A DNA stretch of 64,000 nucleotides from Candolleomyces eurysporus (GCA_027579435.1 JANBPK010001206.1:42687-106686); one strand, 5' to 3'; positions 25,036-37,121 are shown, counted from the stretch's first letter. Notes: generated by a model not told the origin, from the letters alone. A program made the numbers and translations.

Positions 25036-26019
25036 CTATAATTTGACGGAGCACACATCCCCACCAATTCCTTGCAACATAGATCGTAGAAGGTCCTTTC
25101 TGTCCTTCTCATCCTCCACAAACTTGATGATCTCCATAGCCGCCTTGACGATCACACACTCTCTAATCTGTCTAACTTCTTGAGCATTATCACTTGCGAC
25201 CCCATTTGGGCCGTGATTCCCCAACCAGCCGTTGACTTGTTGGATCCACAAGAAAAGGTCCGACTGGAGCACGTAAGCTTCTAGTATCGCACGAAGTTTT
25301 TGCCCGCAGGTATTGATGATCGAGTGCAACAAGTTTATTTCGCAAAGATCCTTGATAGTCATGCCGATTGAGTCCGGGGATTCGAGCGACTTTTCCGTCG
25401 ACGCGTATCGTGAATTCAGCTCGTCGAACCACCCTTGATATCTCTGAAGTCGGTAGAGTAGGCCCTCGATATCGTCTCTTTGCCTAGACATAAACCCCTC
25501 AAGGTGGAGCTGCCGCGTGCGCTCGAGCAGGGCTCTGTTGTTTGCAAGCTGAACAGTCCCGGATACCAGTGGCTGAGTATTCCATGAGCTAATTCGCTCC
25601 ATTGAAGTCGTCCCCGAGTTGCGTAGCGCGCTCTGAGAAAGGAAGAGATCTGGATACTGTCGGAGAAACGCCCGGTCAGCGGTCTGCAGCTGCTCAAATG
25701 CAACTATAGAGCCTAGGCGGTAGCACGGGAAAGAGATGATGCTGGCACTGGAAGCCCTCTGGGAGGTCAGGATGGAGGACATGGCGGCTGGTGTTGAAGC
25801 GTTAGCAGAACAATCATAGTTAAATACGCGCACCGAGCTGTTGTGGCAAGTTTTGAACATGTACGCATATAGTATACAGTGGCCATTATTACCGTCCCAA
25901 TTTGACCGGTAATGTGAGGATTCGAGTCGTGACATCACTGAACATCCATTGTGCAGCGCGGTCACAAAGGATGATGAGCGCGACTTCCTTTCTCGGACTT
26001 GAATAGGCCCGGCGAACAT
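25036..26019 (-). CDS. Hypothetical helical protein
   Basis: An uninterrupted frame to TAA at 25038-25036. The more likely start is ATG 25782-25780 (248 aa), because the sequence just upstream looks like an intron (GTGCGCG ... ACACCAG); the first ATG at 26019 would give 327 aa. The protein is rich in helix-forming residues, for example LLYRLQRYQGWFDELNSRY, and ends with KFVEDEKDRKDLLRSML and CSVKL. No signal peptide, TM segment or known motif is seen. It sits between the two 7TM genes. Codon structure and the length of the open frame argue that it is real; function unknown. Confidence 0.5.
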   Translation of the reverse strand: MFAGPIQVRERKSRSSSFVTALHNGCSVMSRLESSHYRSNWDGNNGHCILYAYMFKTCHNSSVRVFNYDCSANASTPAAMSSILTSQRASSASIISFPCYRLGSIVAFEQLQTADRAFLRQYPDLFLSQSALRNSGTTSMERISSWNTQPLVSGTVQLANNRALLERTRQLHLEGFMSRQRDDIEGLLYRLQRYQGWFDELNSRYASTEKSLESPDSIGMTIKDLCEINLLHSIINTCGQKLRAILEAYVLQSDLFLWIQQVNGWLGNHGPNGVASDNAQEVRQIRECVIVKAAMEIIKFVEDEKDRKDLLRSMLQGIGGDVCSVKL

Positions 26020-27625
26020 CGATGCTCACTCAACTGATGAGTAGCATTCAGAGATACTAGGGCTCTATGAAAGGAGCAAATAACCATCCCACTTGATAAC
26101 GGATACGAAAGTAAATCACTAGCATCAGAACAAAGCAGAGAAAATGAAGCGAAGATATCAATCATTGTATTGAGCGCGGGCCGTGTCACACTCCTGACGT
26201 AACATCTTCCTATCTACACTCGTTGAAAAGCGAACAGGTCGTTTGTGAAGCTCCAAGACAAACGACCAAGGAAGTAATGGTAGAAGAGAGCCACTCGACG
26301 GACGACTCGGCCGTCGAAAGCACGACGTCGAAGTTTAGCTTCAAGACTATGAGTCACTATGCGAGTGTGAGGTGTCAACCTGACCGAATTCGAAAAGAAA
26401 AGGGAGAGCAAAAATGATACCGCGCAAAGAAAGGGGACTAGATAAGCGAGATCATATCACCTTCCACCNTTTTTTCATGAGCTACTCACCTGCCGGAGAG
26501 ACGAGCGGATCAGAGAGCTGCTTCTTTGAAGCGTTGGCTGTGGGCTCGGTTCGCGAAAATACTTAATGATGAGATATAAGTAGCCATACTCGGTCAAGGC
26601 GAGACCTGAGCCGCTGCGCGAGAGGATGAGGGAGGGCAGGTCGTCGATGGTAACGAGAGCCGGAGTCAAAATCCAGCATGAATGTAGCAGGCTCAGACCT
26701 GAAGGTGTACAGGCTGCCTAAGGTAGGATTAAGGGACAGCATAATGCAGAACGGGGCACTTTAAGAAGGCGATCCCCTCACGCTCCCCAGAAGCCTGCTA
26801 TCCGGTTCCTCTTCGAACTTGGCCTCGGTGCGCAACTGCATATAGGCGTTCTGTCATACTGGCTCTCCCTTGAGCTGCGGCAGAGAGTTCCAACATCAAA
26901 TTTCGCTCATTGAATTGCTGCGTTCTATGAGAAAGAAATCAGCGTGTGTCGATTGGTATCCAGGGAACGGTACGTCCATTGCCAGATACTTTGAGTGAGA
27001 ACTTGACTTCTGAATAGGAAAGCAAAGAGGCAGAGGGTTCACCACTGAGACTGACTCCGATAGACCAACGTGGAGCTGGATGGACTGATCACACTGCCAC
27101 ACTGCACAGGCGTCACCTCACGCGAGAGAGACAGGAGCAAGGAGGAGCTGGTTTAATCCTTCTCCTTCATCTTTGCATCTCCAACCCCTCAGCCTCCAAA
27201 TTTATGCTTTGTCTCCTCTTTGTTGCGTAAGTTGTGGCTCTCGCATGGCTCCGTCAAAACACCTGTTCAAGGAAGCCGAGAGAATTGGCGGGATTGAGAG
27301 TGCAGAGAGAATGGAACAAGATTTGTGAGCCATGCTCGCGGTTGAGGTACCACCTGGTATCCTCTTTGGCATCTTCATGGTAATGACTGGGTAAGAGCTC
27401 GTCGAATCATTGGGGCTTCGAGGCGGAGCGTCCGGTCGAACGGAAGGGAAACATCGTTCAGCGAACAGAGAAATAGTCGAACAAATTCGGTCCTCTTTCG
27501 GCGTCAGCTTCAACTGCGGGAAGGGGTCGAGGGTTCGAGCCCCGTTCGTGCCCCTCACAACATCGAACTCTTCTTTGCAATCCTGATGAATTGGTCAATG
27601 CAATACTAGAATTCCCCGAAATAAT
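26020..27625. other. Gene-poor stretch
   Basis: Short frames only. A minus-strand piece at 26669-26475 (LVTIDDLPSLILSRSGSGLA) looks coding-like but stands alone beside an N in a T run (26469). A T-arm-like sequence (gggttcgagcccc, about 27529-27541) has no matching acceptor or anticodon arm. No gene called. Confidence 0.35.
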
Positions 27626-29271
27626 CTACGGGGACTTGGTTTCTACTAGTTCAGAAGATTCAAGCTCTTCCTCCGAGTCGTCGGACTTGGTTCCCGCGAA
27701 AATAAGCGTAGAAACAATTTTCTTCGTGCCCGGATCCCCCACGTTCTTCATGTTGAGGAGAAGTTGAAGGGCAAACACTGGAATGAGAAGCCTTTTGGCA
27801 CTATGAAGCAGTTCGTGATCAATCCCTTGACTTTGAAGTAGATGTAACACGAAGGATAATAGGACGTACGCCTCGTTGACCTGGTACGTGTCTGTTGCCT
27901 TCATGATGACGACCACGTCGGCAAGACGTAAACCTGGAAGGAAAAATTCGATCTCATTAGGGGCTCGATAGATGTTCAGTCATCCACAAACCGATATTGC
28001 TCAAATAGTACACTCCGCCATCACGCCAAATGATTTTGATCAAGGACCCCTTTTGCCTCTGGTAGTGTACGATAAATGTGACAATTCCAAGGATTGAGGC
28101 AACTAGTAGCATCGCACCCCATATTCCGTCAGCATCTATAGGCCATAAGGGTGAGAATGGCGAACTCACATACGGTTCGCGCAAGAGAAACCATATGTCC
28201 GGCGCGCAGGTATCCCCTCCCCGACCTGGCGAACGTACATGCATACCCAAGTTCAACCTCCCAAGGTGGAAGTGGGGTATCTTCAAATAGTGGGTGGTCC
28301 GAGGTCACCAGCTGGTCAGTCATCTTCATAGCGACATTTCTCACAGCGAATATTACGTGTTGCGTTCAAGAGCCTGAGTATGTCGCTGGGGACTGACAGG
28401 ATCTACGGGTTGGGAATACCAGATTTAATGATCTTTCATGGCGATGGGAGGAGTGAGACCAATTTACCAAGAATGCAATGACAAGGAATGCGAAGTAGCT
28501 GATCTTGGCCCCTAATAGCGCATACAAGCAAAGCCACAGAGCGGCTATAAGTTGTACGGGTCAAATTCTCTAATCGAAAACGAGAGGATATATAGAGTAC
28601 CCTCTGCGCCATCAATTCTGATTCGAGCAATGGCTGGTGAACCAGTTCGTTAACTTCTGGACACGCGAGAGTAAGTGATAGCTACACACCAAGATTTGTG
28701 ATGTATAAAGCTTGGCATGCCTGGAAGTTTATTTAGGACTCGAAGTGCACAGAGACATCGTGGAAGCAGGTAATATGAAAATTGACTAACTGCGGGACTT
28801 AGAGCTGCGTATAATCGAAGTGCCACTGTCTCTGATATGAGCAAGAACCAGGTTGTGAGGCGCGACAGAGACTGACAAATGATCTCGAACAAAAAGTTGA
28901 TAAGACCCAGCCACTTTACCGTCAGGAAGAGTACCTTCCCTGTCCGCCATCTCTGCGGCCAGACGTGCTTCACCTCCTTATCAAGCGTCAATAAGCAATA
29001 AGCAGTAGTACACCTGGAAGAACTCATGATCAAAAAAAAATGGAACGAATGAGACTTGTCTGGACGTACGAATGCAATGTTGGATGTTACTATGCACACG
29101 ATAAATGAGTCGTGAAAGCTCTGGAAGAAGGCAGACAACTCACATAGGAAATACTAAACAGTCGCAAATGGATATGATTGAGTCCTAGGCAATGTGCGAT
29201 AAAGATGCACTAACTTCTCCCATAAACCAAGCATATACAGTCGCCTGAATTTCTGCAATGTCGTATGCCAT
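27626..29271 (-). CDS. Seven-TM DUF6533-like protein, possibly frameshifted
   Basis: ATG at 29271-29269 (AYDIAEIQATVYAWFMGE), then TSNIAF, YCLLTLDKEVKHVWPQRW, GKVLFLTVKWLGLINFLFEI and SETVALRLYAAL in the first third. Further exons carry TVCEFAILTLMAYR and SLIKIIWRDGGVYYLSNIG. The last exon (from about 27930) begins RLADVVVIMKATDTYQV and ends with IPVFALQLLLNMKNVGDPG plus an acidic tail, stop at 27628-27626. This is the family layout (seven helices, RDGxxY motif, NxRxxG-like end). A perfect 7-bp tandem duplication (28989-29002) lies in the second conserved exon. Removing one copy restores the family reading VYYCLLTLDKEVK across a canonical 56-nt intron (29069-29014). As it stands the spliced frame is broken, although retaining that intron (56+7=63 nt) gives an open frame. 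Confidence 0.6.
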
Positions 29272-29302
29272 GACAGAATTATCTTATAATTCTTGGAGGT
29301 GG

Positions 29303-29332
29303 ACGTGGGCTGACGTGGGCTGACGTGGGCTG
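29303..29332 (+). repeat. 10-bp tandem repeat, three units
   Basis: Three consecutive copies of acgtgggctg (the third followed by atgtgg), in the ~400-bp gap between the 7TM gene start and the MYND gene. No function evident. The rest of the gap (29272-29669) shows nothing else. Confidence 0.85.
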
Positions 29333-29669
29333 ATGTGGAAGCTGTTGCTATCTACCGACATATAGCAAGGTTCTTTTATATTTTCGTTGATATGAGCACA
29401 AGATCCCTTCCGTAAATGCTTGTATGAAGGCAAAGGGGTTTATCAAGCTCATAGTAGATGATCACATAGAATCTCCATCGAAAAAGCAGTGCTGATCATT
29501 TTCGATGCTGCCCGTGCAGTGAAACAAGGGGTTGTGATCTCCAGTACGAGAAACTAGGACTATCGGGCCGTATCTCGGGCCGGGCCAAGATCGCTCAATT
29601 CAGACTCGGCTTCTCAGGCAGGCTGAGCGTTTATCACGCCTTTATCGTTGGCCTTTCATCGCAATCTCC

Positions 29670-31940
29670 ATGTCGCACCCCACACACAAAGGAAATGCAG
29701 CGCTCAATGACAGACGGCAAAAGGTACTACCTCAATTCTTGATGATCGCACATCGAATGACATCTAAATGGGCGCATGCGTTCAGCTCTTGGCTCACCTC
29801 AGGGAAATATCCCCTATTCAAATGGACGATCGACGTGAAATCCTTGCCACATACCTGATCCAGGAGAAAGACTTTGGGATTATCGACTTCATCATGGAGC
29901 CATTCGATGTCCCCGTCCCCAAATCAGTCGCCTCATACGGCCAAGCAGCGACGAAGATCCTCGAAGCAACACTGACGGCTGTTATGGATTTGACAACCGT
30001 GATCCTCACCCTCGAGCTCTGTAAAACGAAACCGGAACTGCTTCCGTTCAAATATACCGCGGTCATACATTCCATCTCCGAAAAGTGGTCTGTTTTGCTC
30101 CGCTGGTGTCAAGTGCTCGTTTTTCAATTTCCCGTGCATTCGCAGAGGCCACGGCTTTCGCAGAGCTGTCTATACCTTTTGCGCATGATCCTCAACGAGT
30201 ACAACGACGACTACACAGATGAGCTATTCTCGCTTCCATGCACCATAGACTTCATTTACCTCCTACTGTTGCGCGCCGCGGATTCAGGAACCCCCGCAGA
30301 CGGCGACACGGCCACTATCCTTGAAATGATCTCGAGGTGTGTGCAGTATCAAGGGGCGAGTGCTGTGAATTTCGCATTACGCCTCAGCTCCTTGCCAAAG
30401 ACGACCAGGGAGGCAGTTATTTCCATTATTGTTCGTCAATCGGCAGAAGTTGTTGGTGGTTCTCTGGCCGAGACGAATGCACTCCATTACCTTGGTATAC
30501 TTTTCCTTTGCACTCGGGGCCTCACATACCACAGTCCGACTCTCCGGAAGATCTTTGCACGCCATGACTTCCTTTTCAAAAACGCAAATGCGCTTAGCGT
30601 CGTCGTCACGCGTGCGGCGACTTCTCGTGGCCAGCTTGGACAGAAATTCTGGGCCACGACAGCCATGACAATACAACAGCTCGCCGTAAACCTGACTGTT
30701 GAAGAAAGGCCGCGATTCATCACCGATCTAACTCGACTGATTGAANGGGGGGTTGTTGAGCACCGGATGGACATGCCTCTCATGTCTAGACAGACAGGCT
30801 TATCCATCGGAATACAAGGACCTCATCATGTGGCTCACCGAGCTCTCGCGATTCTATTTTTCGACGTCCGTTGTGGTTCGCGCGGTGGGTCCGGCATGTC
30901 CATTCGAGGTGGCGGAGAAATTGCGACGAGGTAAAGATTCGAGGGATATGTTCTGGATATTTGAAACGGCCTTGGCGAAGTCCACGGATATTTTCAAAGC
31001 TCATGTAGTGATGGGGTTCAATTTTTGCCATTGCATAAAGGTAATGCCTTCGCTCCTACTATGTCTTTTACCGACCGAGGCTTTATCAATCCTTAGGGCG
31101 GCCATCATATGAAAACGACGGAGAACGGTGGCCTGGAAGCTCCCGATCAGGACATCAGGATATGTGGCGGTTGTCGATCGGTCTCGTATTGTTCTCCGGA
31201 GTGCCAGAAAGAGGACTGGCATCGCTTCCATAGGCAAGAGTGTCCAAATTTGCGCTCACTTTGTCACGAAGGTTTGTCGTCGAATACCGGTCATCTAAAG
31301 TGCTTCACTAATGTCATCATCCTTCCCTCTTGACAGAACCAAAAACAAAACTCACCCCGACGATATTCACTGTGCGCATGGGTCATCTCGTGTACCTTGA
31401 GTACCTGCTGAACGAGGGGAAAAATCTTCTCGAGCTGAAGGATGATCAAGTCCTCACCTTGGATGTTGTTAGCTGTCATCCAGGCGTCGAGCAGGCAGTC
31501 CGTAGTATCGACCAGTGCAAGAACTTGGTCTCCAGGGCCAGCCACTTCCATCTCAACATCTTGGATGCGCGGGTTGAAGGATTTCTCGAGGCGTATGGAA
31601 GACACCTTGCCAATTGTGACTCGTCAGTCCGTTTGGTCCTCATCGCCTTCCATGAGCACAGCACGCACGCCTCGACTGTCCTAGCGATCGTCAAAGGTTG
31701 GGATGTAGCTCGTGGATCGAAGAGATACCGTGTCGTGGATAGCGTATTTGGCAGGTGGTACGTTCTTCTGCTTATTTGGACTCGCTCCAATTCTGAAATA
31801 AAATGGGCTCACATTGCATTTGTCATAGTTTGGCTGACGCTGTGAGGCAGCTTCAAAGTGACACCCAACTCTCTGACGCACGACACCTGAGTCTCCCCAT
31901 CTTGGACTCGATGATGCTGGGGCGTAAATTTTATTTTTAG
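29670..31940 (+). CDS. MYND-type zinc-finger protein of an expanded family (intact copy)
   Basis: Five exons (29670-29723, 29786-31040, 31097-31271, 31337-31757, 31829-31940) give 671 aa in perfect phase provided the N at 30746 (in a G run) is not counted. Most of the protein (about 1-430) is alpha-helical with an armadillo/HEAT-like look (KWSVLLRWCQVLVFQF, DELFSLPCTIDFIYLLLLRA, LIMWLTELSRFYFS). The MYND finger lies near residues 455-485: CGGCRSVSYCSPECQKEDW then HRFHRQEC. The second half of the consensus is complete, but the usual first Cys pair is not evident apart from a CHC at the preceding exon end. A C-terminal ~190-aa domain follows. MYND fingers bind proline-rich peptides; the role here is unknown. 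At least two relics occur at 15.8-16.3 and 21.3-21.7 kb. Confidence 0.8.
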
Positions 31941-32043
31941 AATTGACCCACCATTTCTAAACGGAACTTTGTAAATGTGACTGTAGGAACTACGATCATA
32001 TCATGCGTTCGACCTCCATACGGAATTCCCACCACCCGACCAC

Positions 32044-33180
32044 TTACACGACTATAAAACTGAGCTCTGCTATTTGTACGCTCTGCCTGTGCAGCTTGTT
32101 TGATGATTTTATTTGTGATCGCCGGCATCGTTTAAGGAGCTCCATTTGCAAGGAATAACGGAGCTGTGTTCGGCTCTTAGCATTTGTGCGCCCAAGAGTT
32201 GGACTCAGGTTCAATCGTACTCGAAGGGGAGCCACGCACCCAAATCGAACGACTCCATTGAGTACAGTGAACCTCCTCTTCCCGCTCGTATCATCAAATT
32301 CCACCTTGGTATGCAAGAAGACGACACCTTTATGCTTGGTTATGTGAATTGAACAGCCCTTCCACCGGGAAAATTTGTGAGCTGGGCCAGTTGGAAGTGT
32401 CAGCAAGAATGACACGAAGGAGAGTGGGAGTTGACCTGTGTAGCTTGGTTGAGGACATGTTCCAGGAATGTCATACCAAATAGTGGATTTGTATGGACCG
32501 GTTGCGACCGGACTCATGTCCTAATTAAAATTGAAGTCTTCAGTTTTTGTCATGCGTTGCAAAGGGACCATGACCTAACCCTGTACAATAACGACAAACG
32601 ATTACACTCTCGGGAGTGAAAGCCACTTCAGTCCTCTTTCTGGCACTCCCTGGAGCATTACGTGGTGGAATGGCAACCAAATCCAACGTTGAGTTGTCAA
32701 TCCGTACGATTGGGACCGTCGATCGTCCAGCACACGCTCCGAATGCTACACTCAGAAGAGCAACAGGCTTCCAACGAAAGAAGACCTTGATGTTACTACC
32801 GAGCGCTACACAGGAATAACTGTAAGCATACACACTACCGAGTGCAAGTCTCCCTGAGTGCTCTTACGCGAACAAGGAGCAACAGGTCTGAGGGATGTGA
32901 GACGGTCTAAGCCCGAGGCAAGGGCAAGAGAATTGAGGAAGAGTGGTATAGAAAGTCGTGTTTCGGGAACAGGCCATATCCAGTGGTCAACTTCTGGAGA
33001 TGGACGAGGGTCATCTTCGCCGTCAGTAATACCAGGATAGAGCCAACGGCCCAGGAAAGGCATAGGGCTATTAATCAGCGTGGGTCTCGCAGAAGAAAGA
33101 TTATAACTACGAGTGGTCGAAGGAGTTGGTCTCGCCAAGGTTAGAAACAGGACGAATGTCGGGCTGCATCTTTGATTCAT
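32044..33180 (-). CDS. Putative secreted protein, unknown family
   Basis: Three exons (33180-32868, 32805-32606, 32520-32044) join in phase with GTAAGA..TAG and GTAATC..TAG introns to 329 aa. The start NQRCSPTFVLFLTLA resembles a signal peptide, although short. Exon 1 also has a Pro-rich part with GRWLYPGITDGEDD and VDHWIWPVPETRLS; exon 2 has RWKPVALLSVAFGACAG; exon 3 has STIWYDIPGTCPQPSY and FSRWKGCSIHITKHKGVVF. I recognise no domain. It converges on the MYND gene, and its ATG lies 35 bp from a tRNA-like sequence on the opposite strand. Phase consistency over three exons supports it; an alternative is chance open sequence. Confidence 0.45.
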
Positions 33181-33214
33181 GATCACAAACTCTTTAATCC
33201 ACTCCAACGAGCAT

Positions 33215-33286
33215 TCCGGTATAGTGTAAAGGCAGCACGTCCGCACTACAATGCGGAAGCTCGAGGTTCGATTCCTCGTACTCGGA
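33215..33286 (+). tRNA. tRNA-like sequence, probably degenerate
   Basis: A cloverleaf can be drawn over 72 nt: acceptor tccggta with tactcgga (pairs if one extra t is bulged), D arm gtgt/gcac with a 7-nt loop containing gg, anticodon stem tccgc/gcgga with an 8-nt loop actacaat, short variable loop, and a perfect T arm cgagg-ttcgatt-cctcg. The 8-nt anticodon loop and the bulged acceptor stem are abnormal, so the identity cannot be assigned (an ACA anticodon is one reading). It is most likely a tRNA pseudogene or a tRNA with sequencing indels. Confidence 0.5.
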
Positions 33287-34655
33287 AATCTTTTCTTGCG
33301 GTCCCTTGACACTGGAACAGGCATCGGTCCCAGCTCCTTCGCGAAATTCGACTGCAAGTTGGTCGCGTGCTCTCAGCAACAAACTCCTTGTTCAAGTGAT
33401 TACCACTCTCAAGCTCGCGAAGAGGACTCGAATGTTTGTACCGTGTGAGGCATGTGAAGGCCTGTATCCTTTGCTTCTACTGTCAGTTTGTACCCTCAGC
33501 CTCCCTTGATTTGATCAAACTTCTGGACCTATTGCCAGAAGCTCAAGGAAGCGTTGAGCTGTAGCGGTAGGATAACACGAAGACCTGAGTTCAATTCTAA
33601 GCACTGAGTACTGAAGTCGTGATCTCGAGCTACTGGCAGGGTTTTCGATCAATGACGCCCAGAAGCTTTAAATCCTCGACTCGTTGTAGCGAGAGCTTCA
33701 GCGATATCCCCACGGAGGATTTAAATTTATAAGAGAGATGCGGCGCCATAAAGGAGTCGTACAAGAGCTTGAAGATACCAGCCAACACTTGATGTCGTAC
33801 GGATAATGTGACAGAGATACCTAGAAAAATTGCAGTACACGGGCAATGGAGCAACTCGTCCTCGAAGTGGAGGGCATTGTGATGGAGACTGACAGTGCCG
33901 ATCAGAAGGTGTTTGTGAACGCAGTGTGCGAGCCAGTGAAGAACGGCATCCCACTATTCGACGAGGATGTTGATTGCGGGTCCATGCAGAGCCCGCACAT
34001 CTCGACCAGGAGGTAGCGCAACCTGCTCGTTGACAGAGGAAGAGACCTGGGTTGGTTGTGCGAGGTAGCCAAGTGCGCCTACAGCGTGACGGACGTACAC
34101 GAGCTGATCTTCGGTGTAGCGAGATGTTCCCGCCGAGAATGAGCGGAGAGCTGGGGGAAAGGCATAAACTTCCAATGGTCTGAGAATCAGGGCCGTGATA
34201 GCGACAAGGCCTTTCTCTTGCTCTAAGAGGTGCGTCCGAACGGAACGAAGCTAACCGCGAACTTGAGCACCTATTGGATTCATTGAACGACCATGGGTGG
34301 GAGCACTAGCCAGAGCAATAATGAATATAAAGAGCAGGCTCGACACCGTCATCGATGGCGAGTTCAACTATAACGGGACAGTCCTAGGGAATAGCTAATG
34401 ATAGCAAGGAAGGTAATTCATCTGAGCGACCAACCATATGGTTGGGGAAAAAATTAACACCCACCCGCGACACAAATTTAAACATGTCTCACTTCAAGGA
34501 ATTAGGCCTGTGGCGATAGTATCAGAAATGATTTCTTTCACGCCACTATTTCTCCGAGGAACAGAACGACCGGCTATGAGAGTTAATATTCAGAGAAAGT
34601 ATAGAAAGTTCAAGGACGTGTATGTGCCTCGGACACATATTCCAAATAATGGACA
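33287..34655. other. Gene-poor stretch
   Basis: No gene assigned. A minus-strand frame around 34240-33954 (VYAFPPALRSFSAGTSRYTE) is open for about 95 codons without a recognisable family. A tRNA-like T arm (gagttcaattc, about 33590) is too degenerate to call. Confidence 0.35.
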
Positions 34656-37121
34656 CTATGTCCACAGAGCTTTAATCAAATCTGCCGCCCGCTCTCCAAC
34701 AATATAAGAAGGGACTTGTGTATGTCCTGCAGGAACTTCAGGCTGATGGGAATCACGATTCAGACATTTCTATATACCAGAAAGACAGACACAGGGTACG
34801 CACTATGATGGAAGCATCGACGATCCTCAGCCCAGTAACACCTTTAACACGTAAATCAGGATCAACGACCCCTCTTCGATCTCCAACCTTGGATATCGAC
34901 GCCGTACCAACACCATGAAATTTGGGGTTCACAGTATTTCTAATGCACGCCTCCCATTCAGTATCAGAGACCTCTTCTGGATCGACGAATGAAGCGTTGA
35001 GGAGATATCCGTTGGAGGAGAATTCTGCACCAGAGAAGAATTGTTTAGAGATTCGGACAGATTCTTTAAGTGCGAGGAGGTCGTATTGTGTTTTGAGGAG
35101 ACCTGGATCGACGATAGGCTCGTCAAATGGATTGTTGGAGCGTATGGTTACACAACCCCCTGGAAAGGAAGGGTTCAAAACCTGGGGCGTTGTGCGGAAA
35201 GATGGGTTTTCACGTACGCGAGGTGGGACTCATGAGACCGACTAAAGCACCAACCTCATTGCCCTAATACAGCCAGCTCTGTGAGCAAGGCACTATCCAC
35301 GAGTGGTCACTGTATCACATACCAGAATCGCGAGGACAATTTCAGCATGCGCTGTATACGGTCCACTTGACGGATCTGGGTAATCCTTCCACAATGACGA
35401 AGACGGCGGGAAACGAGCCCACAGTACAAGATGTGCCACGCCACCCTCACTCAACGGGCCAGTGCGATTGCGTGTCCATTGCTCAAGAGCGAGTGTTCGG
35501 TTAATTCTAAGATTGTGTGGTAGGTAGGCCAGAGTTTCATCGAATGACAATGCGATGAGACAAAGTGGTGGTTACGTACGGAGGTGTGGGATCCCGATAA
35601 GTCCACAGCGTCCGCGCCTCTGGCTGGTTATGCATATTCTTTCCGACATCGGGGAGCGCGTGAACCACAGGCACTTCTACCTCGTTCAGGTCTTGGGGAT
35701 CACCAATACCAGAGTTGAGCATTAGTTGAGGCGTTCCGATGACTCCGGCTGCAACAAGAACTTCCTTTGTCGCAGTTAAATTCCCTAGAATGCTCTCTTG
35801 CATATGATGTCACCACATGTTAGTCGCACGTCTATATCTAGGTGAGTAGCTTACTTGTCATTCTGTCTCCTACCTCCACAGTTCGAATATTCAACTTTCT
35901 TCCCGAACCCTGGCAAGTGCTGCTACTGTTGATGGTAGGCAAGACGCGCGTAACATACGTGTTGAGAAGGATGCTGAGATTCGGTCTACGTCTCACAGTC
36001 TCGTTCAGGAAAGCAGTAGCTGCAGTTGAACGCTCTCCATGTCCAATTGTGCTCTGAAGCCAAGCTTAGGGGACATCAATAAGTCAGCGCACGCTGGGTC
36101 CATAGAGCGATATACTTAAAGCGAAAGAAGGAGGATCCCGGAACACTCACTCATACCAATCGCCCTTCCGGAGCTCATATCCAAGTGGAAGGGGAAGTCC
36201 CTTGGCCGATTTTTCGTTACGTTGAGGCATCGATAATCAAAGTCCCTGGGAGGCAGCGAAGGTAGGCTGCTGTGCACGTTGCCATTGTATCCGTGTAGAC
36301 GCGGGTCGTACTCCCCTGCGGTGTTTCGTCCAGTGGACGGCGGGACGAGTCGTTCATTCTAAATCCCATAATATCGTGTTGCGCTCTCACTGTTAACCAA
36401 TGCCGGATGTGAAGTACGACCGAAATGATGAACGACTCACTCGCTTGATAAGAGGTAAGAGCGCGTCCCATCTCCACCCCTTGTCTCTAGATATCTTAGC
36501 CCACAGGTTGTAGTCATCGGCCGCACATCGAGAGTATATCATTCCGTCTAAGTGTCAGTCACGAGAAAGGAATCAGCTCTTGTGATAGGTACTGATAACG
36601 CAAAAGGAGAAGGAACGTGAACGACGACGGACTAATAGCTGTGCCTCCACCGAGGACATGCCCTCTTACATACTCCAAGCTTCGGTTGTTAATCTCAGGT
36701 GTCGGTGTCATGGTACCGTTCCATCGGAAAGCCGGGGGTCGATCGGCGACGAAGCCGGGTACTCGGATGCTCAGGCTGCCTTCTCCGCTATATTCAGTAG
36801 AACGTTAGACAACGCTCCACACAAGGTGAGAAAATAAGAGGCTAAGGGGCGTACCTCGGACCCGCTTCGATTAGAAGAACGTTAAAACTTGGATTCTCTG
36901 TTAGCCGACTGGCGACCGTCGCTCGTCCTGGTCCAGCTACACGGCTACCATATCAGTTGTTGTCCTTGATAGATAGAAGCAGTAATAGATGCACATCCAA
37001 CGACAATGAAATCAAACTCGAAGCTTGAATTGAGTTGACTAAAGAGTTCGTACACCATAGCGTGTACGACGCTGAACGAGAAGAACCACGAGACCAATAA
37101 GTCGAGGGGAGTCAAGCGCAT
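34656..37121 (-). CDS. Secreted GMC oxidoreductase (aryl-alcohol oxidase-like)
   Basis: FAD-dependent extracellular oxidase of the glucose-methanol-choline family. Multi-exon. The start at 37121 was chosen because RLTPLDLLVSWFFSFSVVHA is a good signal peptide; an upstream in-frame ATG (37169) would bury it. The Rossmann motif is built across an intron as FIVVGSGPGRATVASRL, followed by NVLLIEAGP. Then come EYVRGHVLGGGTA (FAD-loop signature), ATKEVLVAAGVIGTPQLMLNSGIGD (GMC signature 2), and the catalytic region FHGVGTAS plus, after a last intron with acceptor CATCAG, AGHTQVPSYIVGERAADLI. The two active-site histidines (in FHGVG and GHTQ) are present, as in aryl-alcohol and related oxidases. TAG at 34658-34656. 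Likely supplies hydrogen peroxide in lignocellulose breakdown (family inference). Exact splice sites in the middle were only partly checked. Confidence 0.85.

Noticed and set aside
27480..27560. T-arm-like gggttcgagcccc suggesting a tRNA
   Set aside because: No matching acceptor strand or anticodon stem within 100 bp on either strand, and the T stem has a mismatch.
33555..33610. Second tRNA-like T arm (gagttcaattc)
   Set aside because: Stem poorly paired and no D or anticodon arm; too degenerate to call.
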